Source: Dermacentor variabilis | Taxonomy: Eukaryota; Arthropoda; Arachnida; Ixodida; Ixodidae | DNA length: 64,000 nt | NCBI RefSeq assembly: GCF_050947875.1 | Contig: NW_027460390.1 | Location: 806,001 to 870,000, forward strand | Direction: 5' to 3' | Shown here: piece by piece, positions 44,108 through 55,334 of the stretch | Layout of the letters: each line of letters begins with the position of its first letter | Position numbering within the stretch: the stretch's first letter is position 1 | Notes under the pieces: model-generated | Told to the model about the DNA's origin: nothing | Databases searched by the model: none | The model's input: the letters and a program-made list of their open reading frames with translations, nothing else | Made by a program: the position numbers and the translations under genes

Positions 44108-44289
44108 TCGTCTTACACAAGCCACGAAGCCTATATTGAAACACTAGTTGCATTCATGTGCTTGCAAACGCATTTCTGACATGTGGAGAAGTCACCACTA
44201 GGGTATACTGATGACAACAAATTAATGCTAGACAAATGTACATGGCAGATATTATAAATTCATAGACGTTAATAGTTCCTACCTTCTTC

Positions 44290-45035
44290 ATCATCAGCAG
44301 CAGCAGCCTATGTTATGTCCACTGCAGGACAAAGTCCTCTCCCTACGATCTCCGAATACCCCTGTCCTGCACCAACCGATTCCAACTTGCGCCTGCGAAT
44401 TTCCTAATTTCATCACCCCACCTAGTTTTCCCCCATCCTCGACTGTGCTTCCCTTATCTTGGCACCCATTCTGTAATTCTAATGGTCCACCGGCTATCTA
44501 TCCTATACATTACATGACCTGCCCAGCTCCATTTCTTTCTCTTAATGTCAATTAGAATATCGGCTATTCCCGTTTGCTCTCCGATCCCTACTACTGTCTC
44601 CCTCTCTCTTAACGTTACGCCTAACATTCTTCGTTCCATCGCTCTTTGCGCTGTCCTTTACTTGTTCTCAAACTTCTTTGTCAACCTCCAAGTTTCTACC
44701 CCATATGTTAGCACCAGTAGAATGCATTGAGTGTACACCTTTCTTTTCAGTGATAGTGGCAAGCTTCCAGTAAGGATCTGGCAATGTCTGCCATGTGCAC
44801 ACCAACCCATTTTTATTCTGTAAATTTCCTTGTCATGATCAGGGTCCCCTCCGAGTAACTGACCTAGGTAAATGTATGCCTTCGCAGACTCTAAAGGCTG
44901 ATTGGCAATCCTGAACTCTTGTTCCCTTGCCAGGCTATTGAGCATTATCTTTGTCTTCTGCATATAAATCTTCAACCACACTGTTATACTTTCTCTGCTA
45001 AGGTCCTCAATCATTTGGTTTGGGCTTAATTGAGA
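44290..45035 (-). pseudogene. RTE-like RT C-terminal fragment
   Basis: Minus strand. 45,014-44,658 encodes MQKTKIMLNS, YIYLGQLL, LKRKVYTQCILLVLTYGVETW and RLTKKFENK. It then continues RTAQRAMERRMLGVTLRERE, TGIADILIDIKRKKWSWAGHV and WTIRITEWVPR (frame 44,639-44,454). This is the thumb and C-terminus of RTE-clade RT. It is 5'-truncated near 45,035. The 3' end is a CAT/CAG-rich simple run at 44,290-44,310. Homologous to 29,455-29,860. Confidence 0.8.
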
Positions 45036-45420
45036 TGATCTTATTGGTCATTACTGTGCATATGAAAAACCTAGCCCACAATGGTTGGAAATTTGTGCTT
45101 GCGAACTATGACCTGGAAAACATAACATCGCAAAGTCCAAGCAAAAGTCCTGCGAGAGTAGTACGTACCAGCTGTGTGAATGCAACTTAGAGAGGAGGCA
45201 GTAACAACAAATGGATGGGCAATACAGCTTTAATTGTTGGCACCACTGATTTGGAAGCCAAGTCAAGTTCATCCAAGAGGCTGGAATGTGTGCCAGTTAA
45301 TGATCTCATGTTGTGGACCTTCTTGCACAAGGCGTCTTCACGAGGGCGCGGAGTGTTATAATCAGCCGGGTCTCAAGGCTCACACTGCACTGATATGACT
45401 ACTTATAATGAAGTCCACCA
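45036..45420. other. No gene identified
   Basis: AT-rich sequence without repeat borders that I can place. Confidence 0.4.
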
Positions 45421-45620
45421 TTAAGAGGAAGTTTTAGCTAATGGCCAATTACAATTTCCCTATTCAAATACATGTACAATGAAGAAATGCCATTACGAGA
45501 CAGCTGAATGGCCCGATTTAAATGATAATTGTTGATTTTAGAGAGAAAGTTAAATTTTAGCAACTCTAGAAAGCAGAAGCTCAATTTAAGAGTTGTACCA
45601 GGCAGAAGGAAATGAAAGAA
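45421..45620 (+). mobile_element. MITE family 2, truncated copy
   Basis: Left end TTAAGAGGAAGTTTTAGCT differs from the 33,170 copy at one base of 19. The inside (CAAATACATGTACAATG, AGAGAAAGTTAAATTTTAG) follows that copy for about 200 bp. The right end is missing. Confidence 0.7.
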
Positions 45621-46818
45621 GGCCACAGGACACTCATCACACTTCAAACTTCAAAGGAACTTCACTGGAGCTCAACTTGTTAAACATAGATAGATGTCAT
45701 CGAAACACGTGCGACAAAGCCGTAAGGCTGGTCAGCCAGATGTGCAGATAGACCTTCTGATTACAAAGTTGCACCTGACAAGACAATACCTTCACTCTAT
45801 CCAATATTTATCATATCCATGCTTGTTATATCCTTTTCAAGTGCTATGTACACAATGGTGCACGACAAGATAATCCAATGCCCAGTTATGCAGCACCTCG
45901 TTGACTGGCTCTTAGTGCCTTGGCTCCCCTTTACTGGTATTGTCACATGCATTGCCACTTTGTCAGCTGGAGAATCGTAGTGTCGACGTTGCAGTTCGAG
46001 GCATGCATTGTTGCAGTTCGAGGCATGCAAGACAGCATTTTACTGCTTGTGCAGCTTTCCCAAAAAGATGATGACGAGTTATATATATTTCTGTCATGTC
46101 TACTGAATTACTTTAAATAAAAACTTATTTCAGGATAAAATACAATGTAATATATGCTAATCACCAAGGTATCACCAACTTTTTAACCATATACTGGACT
46201 ATGCTCCAAATATGGAACATAAAACTAATACATATTTAATTTGTCATTTGATCAATTGAATTTTATTATGATAGGAGTACTGCTTCCTTAGCTCAGTGAA
46301 AGCAATACATTTGGTATAACATTTTATGCCACTGAGATAATTTAGTCTCAACATGATGATTGTCTTCAACTTTAACCTCTTCCGTGCCACACAATTGTTC
46401 CGAAACATGACCAAAAATGGCCAATTTATTTTTAAGGACTCCAGTTGCCAGCAGGTTTTACCTCCTCAGAAATAAATTTTCTTCTGCTTGCGCTATCTTA
46501 ATGATTGTGTGCTGCCGTATACCAAAAGCACGACTAAGCTCCGATGCTAATGCTCGTCCATGGCATTGCTAGAAAATGCAAAGTACCGCTGACGAGCTGG
46601 GCTCTTCCTTGATAATCTTTACCAGAAAGGTGTGGATGAACCTAGCTTGTCCAAAGTACGAAAGGGGATAAGTACTTGCAGAGATTAGTTCAGAAAGCTA
46701 TTGGGCACCAATAAGTCTGCAACTTCTAGAGTCAGCTGTTGAACATATTTATGGTGCTGAGCACTACATTTAGAATTGTGGGACAAAATTATAATTATTA
46801 TACACCTTCCTTCTTCTT
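45621..46818. other. No gene identified
   Basis: Contains a short tandem pair TTGCAGTTCGAGGCATGCA (45,991-46,010 and 46,013-46,029). No coding content. Confidence 0.4.
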
Positions 46819-46820
46819 TA

Positions 46821-48255
46821 AAGGGTCCCTCACCAGGTCTGGCCATATTGAGCTGACAAGCGCAGCGCATACAATGCTCGCTAATGATTGTGATTGCTAA
46901 GTACTACACCTCTAGGTGCCGTGCAAAGAGCTGAAATTTCAAGCTAAATGCTGTTTGCCCTTCTCCTTGTAGGCACCACGCTCCCAGCTGGAGAGTCGAC
47001 CTATATCGCGCAAGTGCGCCTATGAACAAAGTAGTGCTGTGACGTCGCTCTTATTGACTCGAGACTTCGATAATTATTCGAGGCAACATCTGTTATTTGT
47101 CTAATCTGTTGCATCGATAGACAAATTAAGGTTTAGAGAAATAATAGAACACGCAAACCGAATGTCTACGTGTATTCGTTTTACTTCACACCACAGCAAG
47201 AGAGATGTACTTCTGTTTCGTCTGTTTTTTTCCGTGTAGTGAAGTCGTGCGTGCTGACACCGAAACTATGTCATTTTATACTGTGTACCAGAGCGCAATC
47301 TTGTCTGTGATCTGCTTGTGTCTGCCTCAGTGTTCATGTAGCACTGATTTATACCGCTAGTCAGGTGTTCTCGTGCACTGTGCGCAAAATTGTGTGTTTT
47401 GCAAAACAAGACAAATGCAACAGCTCGCGCACTGGCACCATATAGCAGACAAGCGAGGGGAAAAAAAGAAACTCACCGCCCAAGCACTCCGTACGGATGG
47501 TTAACCAGCGAAGCTGAAACGTGCGGACCAGTGTTTATCATTGGGTTAATCCCGATGGTTCAGTAAAGTCTTTCTCAATTATTGGTTACATCTTTGTGTT
47601 TCTTAATGAGGTTTTACACACGTTCAGCTGTGATGGAGAGACCAATGTCAGCGATGGTGTGCCCGCAGTCCGCCGTTGTCACTTGCGTTCGATGTCTCGA
47701 GTTTGCTCGGCAGCATGGTTAGCAGCATCCACCCGCCATTGCCGCTTGCGAGTCTTTGACTACGAATGGCTCATACTCCCTTAAGCAATGGCTCATACCC
47801 CTGTATACGTGGCCTCACCATTACGACGACAAATGATGAGCACCAACGAGCTAGCTGTGGAAGAAGAGCCAATGCTTGAGCTCGAGCCATTGCTGATGAT
47901 GATAGTTTTCTGAACACAGGCACAGAGATGAACTTTCGTTTCGCCTAACCCCCCCCCCCCATATAAAGCTTCGCTTTAAAAAAAAGATATGATGTGCCAC
48001 GCAATCCTCGAGCTCCGGTATGGGAGAACACAGGGAAGGAATTTTGCTTGTGGAGGCCAGACAGGGCAAGTGGAGAGATTGTCTATGTTGGCAGTGAAGC
48101 TTGCCTCCCGAAATCATTGGATCGCGGCACTGAGATATTTCTATCTCGGCTATCAATGATGCAATTTGAAAAATTCATGCGGTAGAATGCTCCCTAGAGG
48201 GCACATAACTTACTGCACATAACCAAAATTTTCTGTGGTCTGATGGGGGGCCCTT
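46821..48255 (+). mobile_element. MITE family 1, copy 2, with an insertion
   Basis: Left end AAGGGTCCCTCACCAGG preceded by TA (46,819-46,820). The right end GGGGGGCCCTT is followed by TA (48,256-48,257). Aligns with 27,579-28,540 except for about 470 bp at 47,508-47,976 that copy 1 lacks. No transposase. Confidence 0.75.
47508..47976. mobile_element. Repeat family 3, nested in MITE family 1
   Basis: Starts ACCAGCGAAGCTGAAAC and ends ATAAAGCTTCGCTTT, short inverted ends AGCGAAGCT/AGCTTCGCT. A related copy is 57,062-57,857, which shares ACCAGCGAAGCTG and GCCATTG(A/C)TGATGATGATA. An 87-codon frame inside (47,521-47,784) has no family. Confidence 0.6.
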
Positions 48256-48959
48256 TAAGGCTACTTGCGTGAAATGTTTCGTTTATGGAAGTAGCCAGTG
48301 TGTGGCCATATCAGTTAAAACATCGTGCCTGCATGGCAGCACTGTGCACATACAAAGAACAGACCTTTGACTTGCTGAGTGCACAGCATTTGGGGGTTGA
48401 GAACACATTGTGTTCGAGCCCCAACAAGATGCAGTGTTTTGACCCTCTCTCCACTTGCAATCACAGAACAACCTCTTGAGAATGTTTCGTATGCCCCAGT
48501 GTATTTCCAACTATACACCATACTTCGTCACTTTGATCAACCATTACACTAGGTGTAGTTTGTGCATGCTACATATTTATGTTGTGTTTCCAAAAAGTGC
48601 AAAAGCAACTGCACCTGTTTATATGTCCCTGATAAACAAGAGAAGGCTTTTGTCAGCCAGCCACTCAGTTAAGATAATGGGCATATTCAAGACCATATAA
48701 ACTAAATCAATTGGTGCGATGCAGTCTTTGCAAATGTGTGTAGCCATGCCAAAATATGGGCCATGCTTATTAAAGTTACAATAAACATGCAGTCCAAATT
48801 TAAAACTAATGGAAATCAGTTCTTGCAACAGCCAACAAACACAACCTGAACGTCTTATTTGTGGCATTAAAAGCAGAACCTGCAGGGAAGAGAGAGAGAG
48901 AAAAAAAGCCAGCAAATATTTCCCACACCCAAAAAAAAAAAAGTCTGCAGTGTTACTTG

Positions 48960-49143
48960 CCAAAGCCATGGTACGATTACGAGGTACATTGCAGTGGGAA
49001 ACTGCAGATTAATTTTGACTACCTAGGGTTTTAATGTGCACCCAATGTTCGGCACACGGGCATTTTTGCATTTCATGACCAGAATTCGATCCCATGCCCT
49101 TTGGCTTAGCAGCACTGTACCAAAGCCACAATGTCACCAGCGT
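48960..49143 (-). mobile_element. tRNA-derived SINE, copy 5
   Basis: GGTACGATTACGAGG, ATTAATTTTGACTACC, AATGTGCACCCAATG and the B-box side AGAATTCGATCCCATG are recognisable. Same strand as the four other copies. Confidence 0.72.
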
Positions 49144-49392
49144 GGGTACACGTTTCAACAGTGATACTGTGAAGGAAATAAGTTGATTTTAGCAAAGCAC
49201 TTCTGCTAAGCACTTCAATGAAGGACTGGCCTTTCGATATCTGTCATCTGGATTACAGAAGCAGGAAGTGATGGTGTAACCTCTTCAACAAAGCACTCAG
49301 CAGTTGCCAATTGGCTCCTTCATTGCAACCTTACCAAGCACAGAAGCTGCAATGACGTATTTGAATTTCACTGTTCAAGTGGCCACTAGAGG

Positions 49393-49626
49393 GGTTTAGC
49401 TTGTCTGGTATTCGGGTAAACGCAGGCAGTAAATGGAGCAACACGATTACGCCACTGCCGAAAATTTACACCAGCAGCAAAGCAGAATACACTTCGTTAA
49501 GGCAATATTTGCTGTTTTTGTCTGTTTGAGTTCTGCACCACCAGGTGGCTGCACCATGCAGGCCGCTCTGGTTTACGCCTCTGCCCCAACTGCCTGCGTT
49601 TACCCGAATACCAGACAAGCTAAACC
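49393..49626. mobile_element. Short MITE with perfect 38-bp TIRs
   Basis: The arm starting GGTTTAGCTTGTCTGGTATT (49,393-49,430) is exactly complementary to 49,589-49,626. Partial pairing continues outward (TAGAGG/TAGAGA). Total about 234 bp, non-coding, and an 84-codon frame on each strand is incidental. Perfect TIRs suggest recent activity. Confidence 0.85.
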
Positions 49627-49639
49627 TCTCTACTGTCAA

Positions 49640-52300
49640 ACACGAGCCTGGCCGCATAAGCATGATGCACGAGTCTGCCGAAATTGAAAGGAGACATTGC
49701 CTAAATATTTTATATGCCATGCAGTACTAGCTATATGCCTTCTGTCATAACAAGACAAATAAGGGCTGAAAATGCAAGAAACAGCTGCACCAGAACCTAT
49801 TTTCAAGTAGTATACTAAACCCTGTCAACATTTGAATTGCACCACTTCATTGGACCAGACAGAATAAGGTGCTCAAAATTTTGTTGGTGAAAGAAACCAA
49901 AGTAAGGGAAATCCCATGGCTTCTCTATTTCAAACACTAATGTTTGAAAACTGAAACATGCCAGAACAGCTGGAGTGCTATGACTTTAGGGGCAGTTTTC
50001 ATTTATAAACATACTAGACACAGAGCAAATTCAAGACATAATTGTCATCAATGTCTGCCTCACATGGACACATGTCTCAACTGAAGAATTGTAACCATGC
50101 AGTTAAGCCAAGCCAACTTGATCAATGTTAGCCAGAACATCAATTCAGTTTGCCACAGAACTTGAGGAAGTGTTTCTCGCAGCTGGTGCTAAGCACAGGA
50201 CTTCTGCTAAATGAATACGACTTCACTGCTGTTTGGCTTCAGTTTTGCAAGTGGAACATATGCACTAAAGTGAACAATTACAAAGTGAGAGAAACTTTGT
50301 CAATTACCAAACAATACAGTGATTTTTCATGTAAGTAACGCACACTTTGAATAATTCAACTAACGTGATGGAATTGCACAATCTACCACAGGAGAGTTTG
50401 AATGTTCCCAATGTGTTTCACCCTGCTCCATTCAGGCTTCCATACCACTTGTGCTCCCACACACTGACCCTTCCCTCTATGCTACACCCCACTCAAAATG
50501 AGTGGTAAGACATGCTGTCAAGCTCTAACCTGCAGAGCCAGCAACAGCTAGTGTGGCAGGCATGAGTGCCAGCCTGGGCTGCTGGGATGCTGGACTGAGG
50601 GTCCCACCAGTTGTGCACCAGCTGGAGAACATCTGGACAACAATCCATTAATAAATCCTAAATAAAGTTTTCTTTATTCTCTCTCCACCCAACACATGAA
50701 TGAGATCAAAGGAACTTAGGGTGCAACTGCCAGTGTCCAGCACAGAAGTTCTGACGTCGCAAGTTAGGGAAATGGGGGTGATGGTATGCCAAGCACAAGC
50801 AGAGTACTCGTGCGCCAATTACTAATGTGAGAAAGCCGTACCAAAGAAGTGGGAGCAGACTGCATCTTGTCACACAGTTCTCCCGTTCTCGATATTGTGT
50901 TGTGCTCACAAAGCCGAGCTCGTGCTGCCACCGCGAAGATCAAGCTGTACAGCTGACGATGATATGTACAGATGAGGAAGATGTGCAATGGATGATGATA
51001 TGTAGGGATGATGATGAAAGTCAGGCATGTGCTGTGCTTACAATATATATTTACTTTTGATGACCTCTTGGACTCCTTACCCCTGTGCGTTTTTTATTAT
51101 GCAGCGATGTAGTTTCCTGTTTAACCTTTCCCTCTCCTTCACATATTTGCAATGCTTGTCCACATGGTCTTTGTACACTTCCAAGTCTAATGAAGCTTTG
51201 CATTCTATTAGAGGGGGGGGGGTTAGGCCCTTCTCTCCCTAACAAACTGTTAAACACCACTGCCTATCACTGTGGGGCAATGGTCAACACACTTTCAACT
51301 ATTCGTTGCACATTGCATGCAGCACCATTCTGAAGTGTTGCGTGACAAATACAGCAGACGAAACAATGAGGCATGAATATGATACTGCTGACTTACATTG
51401 GGTGACACTATTTAAAATCGGCTTGAAATTTGGCAGTTCACACTTTGGTGAACAGTAAAAAAAAAGAGGAAGCTCCAGGAATGCAGGAGCCTCCTTAAAA
51501 AGAATTAATCACATTGGGTAGGCACACACACCATAATATCAGAACATAAGCCCCCCCCCCCCCCCCCCCCAAGGGTTCTACTTTCTTTTTTCTTGTTCCT
51601 GTATTCTGACACATCTGCTCCCACTAAGAAGTCCTGCTCATCAATCTCTGAAGTGGTTATATAAAGCAAGAAAACAATTTTTTTTTTAGACTGATCCATG
51701 GTATGGCCACTGCTTTGATTTTGTTCTCAAGTTCTTCGCAGATCAACTATTAAAACAGTTGCATGCAATGCTCATGATATTTGAAGGACATATATACACA
51801 TGCCAAACATCAAGACACACTCACATACCTATGCTTTGAAGATTTCTACAACTGAAAGCATAGTATTTTATTAATGCTGGACCATGCTGCAATGAATGTG
51901 CTACATATGAAGGAGTTTAGGAGCTAAAGTATTCACAATAGGCTACCGAGAAAGAAACTGATTAGGGAACTAGCCACTACACCAAGCAACTTGCCTTACT
52001 CAAGTTTCAGCACAACTTAAGCACAGCCACCGGTTTTGAAGCCAACACACCATCCGATTTCACTTATGTTTACATGTTGCATAACCTTTGCGGCAAATGG
52101 TTAGTTACACTTTGAGCAAACTTCGCTGTATAGGCATTTGGATGTCCTGAAAACTGCAACGCCGTAAGTGCTACCCCCTCTCGTAGCACGCAAGTGTTTT
52201 CACTGGGAGAGAGAGTTTAGTAGATGCCTGCTTGGCAAACGGTACCGGGTTAAACCAACGCGCCCGTCTGGTGGCGGCGGCGGCAACCGCCGGGTAAGCC
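49640..52300. other. No gene; 3' flank of SAP30BP near its end
   Basis: A run of 20 C lies at 51,551-51,570. AATAAATCC and AATAAAG occur near 50,650-50,665. On the minus strand AATAAA at 51,867-51,872 lies about 430 nt behind the SAP30BP stop and is a candidate polyadenylation signal. Otherwise AT-rich without motifs. Confidence 0.4.
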
Positions 52301-52302
52301 AG

Positions 52303-53118
52303 TCATTGCTTGGAGGTGGACGGGTTCTTCTTGGGCAGCGCGCCGAAGGCCGAGATGACGGTAGGTTTGGCTGAGAGCGCAGCTGGCGCAGCGAAGCTGG
52401 GGTTGACAATGCCCAGTACGGGCTGCGCACCACCCATGTCCCACTTGCTCTTACGTGAGTCGGGTTTCTTGGCAGTTCCCGTGAGGAAATCTACCTTGGC
52501 CTTCTTGTCACGCTTGTCCATCTCCTCCTTCTGCCGTCGTGACAGCTCGTCGTAGTATGATTCCGATCCCCACATTTGCGGGTCGTACGCCTCCGGCGGG
52601 TAGTTAGTGCCCAGCTCATCGATGCCGCAGTATGCAATAAGCTTTTCGTAAATGCTTGGGTTTCGGAAGTCCTTGCGCATTTGGATTGACGCGTTCATGT
52701 CACGGTGGTCGCGAAGCTTTCGTTGGTAGAGGCGTGTGATCTTCTCCTGCAGTGCCGGGGCACAGCGACCTCGCGGCTCGGGCGGCAGGGGCACGACGTC
52801 ATTTGGCCCTAAGTTCTGCAGGGTACGATGAAAGGAAACTGGGGACGCTGGCCGCACTGAGCCCGACTTGCTGCCGGATGGACCTGCTACGGACGCCTCA
52901 TCATCTCCAGCTTCCGTGTCTTCATCATCCTCATCGCCGCGGTACGAAACGAGCGGCCCGGCTCTCGGCGACTTCGGAATTCCATTGCTGATCGGCTCCT
53001 TTTGTTCGGCAGACGCAGGGACCGCCGCGGGTTCCAGGCCCTGCTCGTCCTCTGAATCAGTGTATGCCTCGGTCAGCGATGCCAATGCCGTGGCCGTCTG
53101 TGAGGATTCGCTGGTCAT
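52303..53118 (-). CDS. SAP30-binding protein (HCNGP family)
   Basis: 271 codons, one uninterrupted frame. The acidic/Ser-rich N-terminus (residues 20-80; EDEQ, GDEDDEDTEAGDDE) precedes the HCNGP domain (about 108-200): LPPEPRGRCAPALQEKI, RKDFRNPSIYEKLIAYCGID, ELGTNYPPEAYDPQMWG and SYYDELSRRQKEEMDK. The C-terminus has VDFLTGTAKK, RKSKWD and PTVISAFGALPKK, as in animal orthologues (human about 308 aa). Family knowledge: a nuclear protein linked to SAP30/Sin3 corepression and to splicing of short introns. ATG 53,118 is chosen because it begins the homology-compatible acidic tail and no upstream frame adds domains. No intron is visible, unlike vertebrate genes, so a retrocopy cannot be excluded, though the frame is undamaged. 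The gene upstream is divergent. Confidence 0.92.
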   Translation of the reverse strand: MTSESSQTATALASLTEAYTDSEDEQGLEPAAVPASAEQKEPISNGIPKSPRAGPLVSYRGDEDDEDTEAGDDEASVAGPSGSKSGSVRPASPVSFHRTLQNLGPNDVVPLPPEPRGRCAPALQEKITRLYQRKLRDHRDMNASIQMRKDFRNPSIYEKLIAYCGIDELGTNYPPEAYDPQMWGSESYYDELSRRQKEEMDKRDKKAKVDFLTGTAKKPDSRKSKWDMGGAQPVLGIVNPSFAAPAALSAKPTVISAFGALPKKNPSTSKQ

Positions 53119-53568
53119 GGTGAATCAGACGGACTGACTGTCGTGACAAAAATATTCAAATTAATAGCACTAAATTACCACCACAGGTTAGCAACCGAGC
53201 TTTAGCAAGTGACTGCAGAACACGTCGCTACGTTATGGAACAGTCGAACGGTGGTTCCACAATGCACCAAATAGCCTTGGCTTGGTAAGACACTGGCTTG
53301 GTAACTTGACGATCGTAAAGTCATAAAGAAACTATGGTAATGTGCATGTTGGCCACCCTAGCACTGTACTACGGGTAGTACCGTAGCCAGTCTGGGGCCT
53401 TGACTGGAAAACGGTTTGAACGAGGCGATGTTCGAACTCGCTCAGGCTGCGCACCTCAGACTGACGGCTGGCTCGGCGAGGTGCGCTTGCTGACAGAGGA
53501 CTGTGCACAGGCTTCGTGGGCCATAAAACCAACTCTGGTTCGCGCTGTACTGTAACCTCCCGTCGACA
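53119..53568. promoter_or_regulatory. Probable bidirectional promoter, SAP30BP / MOSPD-like
   Basis: 450 bp separate the SAP30BP ATG (minus, 53,118) from the MOSPD-like ATG (plus, 53,569). No TATA box stands out at either side. On the minus strand a GTCAGTC resembling an arthropod initiator lies about 20 bp before the SAP30BP ATG. Shared promoter use is inferred from spacing and orientation only. Confidence 0.5.
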
Positions 53569-53648
53569 ATGTTGCGTGGACGTGAGGAATTCAGCAGCCA
53601 GAGCATCCCGCCAACGGGTCTTCAGGCGGACGATTGCAAGGAAGCACG
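53569..53648 (+). CDS. MOSPD1/3-like gene, candidate exon 1
   Basis: ATG 53,569 opens 26 codons plus two bases (phase 2), encoding MLRGREEFSSQSIPPTGLQA and DDCKEA. The donor CG|GTGAGAC follows. The phase fits both candidate acceptors of exon 2. The segment has no domain and is assigned by position, start codon, donor and phase, so it could belong to a different first exon. Confidence 0.5.
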
Positions 53649-54906
53649 GTGAGACTGCTGTTTCATAACTGATGTCGATCGGTTGTGCGAAAGTCTGTTA
53701 ACGCACAAGCGGGTGCTTGGCCTGTAAACTCGCTGGCGAAGAAGTTCCGAAAGTTTGCATTGGTTATTTCTTTAGTATAATGACAGTTCTCGCCACAGAA
53801 AAGCGAGATCAGGCGCGGCTCTGTGCGCGTTCCATCGGTACCATGCATTCAAGAGCCGATGTTGCGATTGCTGCTGCCATAGAGAGGCATTTCTTATCAC
53901 TGCAGATAAGATCCAACGCGTGTTTCGTGTTCTGTCGCGGCTACTACTTGGTATGTTGTTTACATTGATCGATCGCCTGTAGAACACGGATGGGTAACAG
54001 CGCGTGCGCACATTTTGTCAACGCGGCCGACTATCCGCAGCCACGTGCCCGTAACCCTAGTCGACTTGTCTGCACTTGCGCGTTCAGACGGTGCAGCATG
54101 CGTGAGCAGCATTTCTCGATTTGACGTCGTGATTGTGCACACATTCTAAGCACTCCTGCTGCCAAAATGCAGGTCTTTTGCAAGATACTCGACACAGAAA
54201 TGATATGAATGAATAGCCACATATTTAAAAACTTGGTTATATTTATTTAATAGATGAAAAGTTCTTAGTAAAAAAAAAATTCTGGCAAACTCATCTCGTA
54301 ATGAATGTCGATGTTAATTAATGTAGTTAGCATTAAAGCTATGTAGTGATCGACACACCGTACTGCCACTGCAGATGCACAAAGAGGCAATCTTGCTGCT
54401 AAACACAATGCCAAATGATACCAAGACATGCTATATCTTATAATCACTGCTCACCAGTTTAAACTCCATAGTATCCCTAGTATCATGGCTGCAACTTCAT
54501 TGCAATCGCTTGCCATCAAGTGGCCACGCCCTGTGAGGAGGTGCATGTTTAGGATGGGGCGCTATCACTCTAGTATATAGTTAAGGCTAAATACCCCTAG
54601 TGTCCATTCTGGAGAATTGGCCAGGAATGGGCTCATACCAATATAACATACCTAGTGAGACACACCCAGTGCATGGCCCAAGCTAGTAGGCAACTTTGGT
54701 CACTGGGTGAAAGAGTTTTCATACATATTGCAAGATGGGTAAACTTTTCAGAGTGCTAATCACATTAAAAATTGAGTTGCAGCGCACACCTAGTTTTCCT
54801 AAGCTGACAAGGAAGATTAGTGCAAACAAAAAGACAACTCACATGGGAAGAAAAGAGAAAGACAAGCGCTACACTCAGCTGTTTATTAGCCAAATATAAC
54901 TTTCAC

Positions 54907-55334
54907 ATATACAAGGTGTCCCAGCTAACTTTAGCCAGAGTTTAAAAATATGCAAATGCCACATAGCTGGACAGAATAAAGGTAACGTTGTGTGCCGTCG
55001 CTTGGAGATACTCCATTTTTTTTTCATTCTGTCTAATTAGATTAGTCCTAATTAATTCATCAACTTCTCAAATATTATAATTAGATGAAAAGTGTCAATG
55101 AGAAAATTGTGGAGCGACATGAAAAACTCCAGATGCATCTTTCTGTTGTCAACACATGCTACATAAAAGTGTTCTTCCAAGCGTGAAAGAAGCCCACAAA
55201 TGCATGCAAAATTGCCATGCGACTGACCGCTCGAGGCACTTTGCATGTATTTGCGGGCTTCTTTCACGCTTGGAAGAACACTTTTATGTAGCATGTGTTG
55301 ACAACACGTTGACAAACTAGGGCACTCTGTATAT
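54907..55334. mobile_element. TIR element with an internal 66-bp-arm hairpin
   Basis: The left end ATATACAAGGTGTCCCAGC answers the right end GGGCACTCTGTATAT as imperfect TIRs. The first half is AT-rich (ACAGAATAAAGGTAACG, ATTAGATTAGTCCTAATTAA). The second half is an almost perfect inverted repeat (see next entry). No transposase frame. The end resembles ATACAAGGTGTC at about 4,157 near the DDE transposase remnant. Confidence 0.65.
55145..55305. repeat. Near-perfect inverted repeat, 66-bp arms, 29-bp spacer
   Basis: Arms 55,145-55,210 and 55,240-55,305 match in 64 of 66 positions. Both mismatches lie near the loop, and one would be a G-U pair in RNA. The spacer contains GACTGACCGCTCGAGG. A transcript of either strand would fold into a long hairpin. 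Confidence 0.92.

Noticed and set aside
52310..53137. Frames antisense to SAP30BP
   Set aside because: Shadow frames of a real, GC-rich coding sequence.
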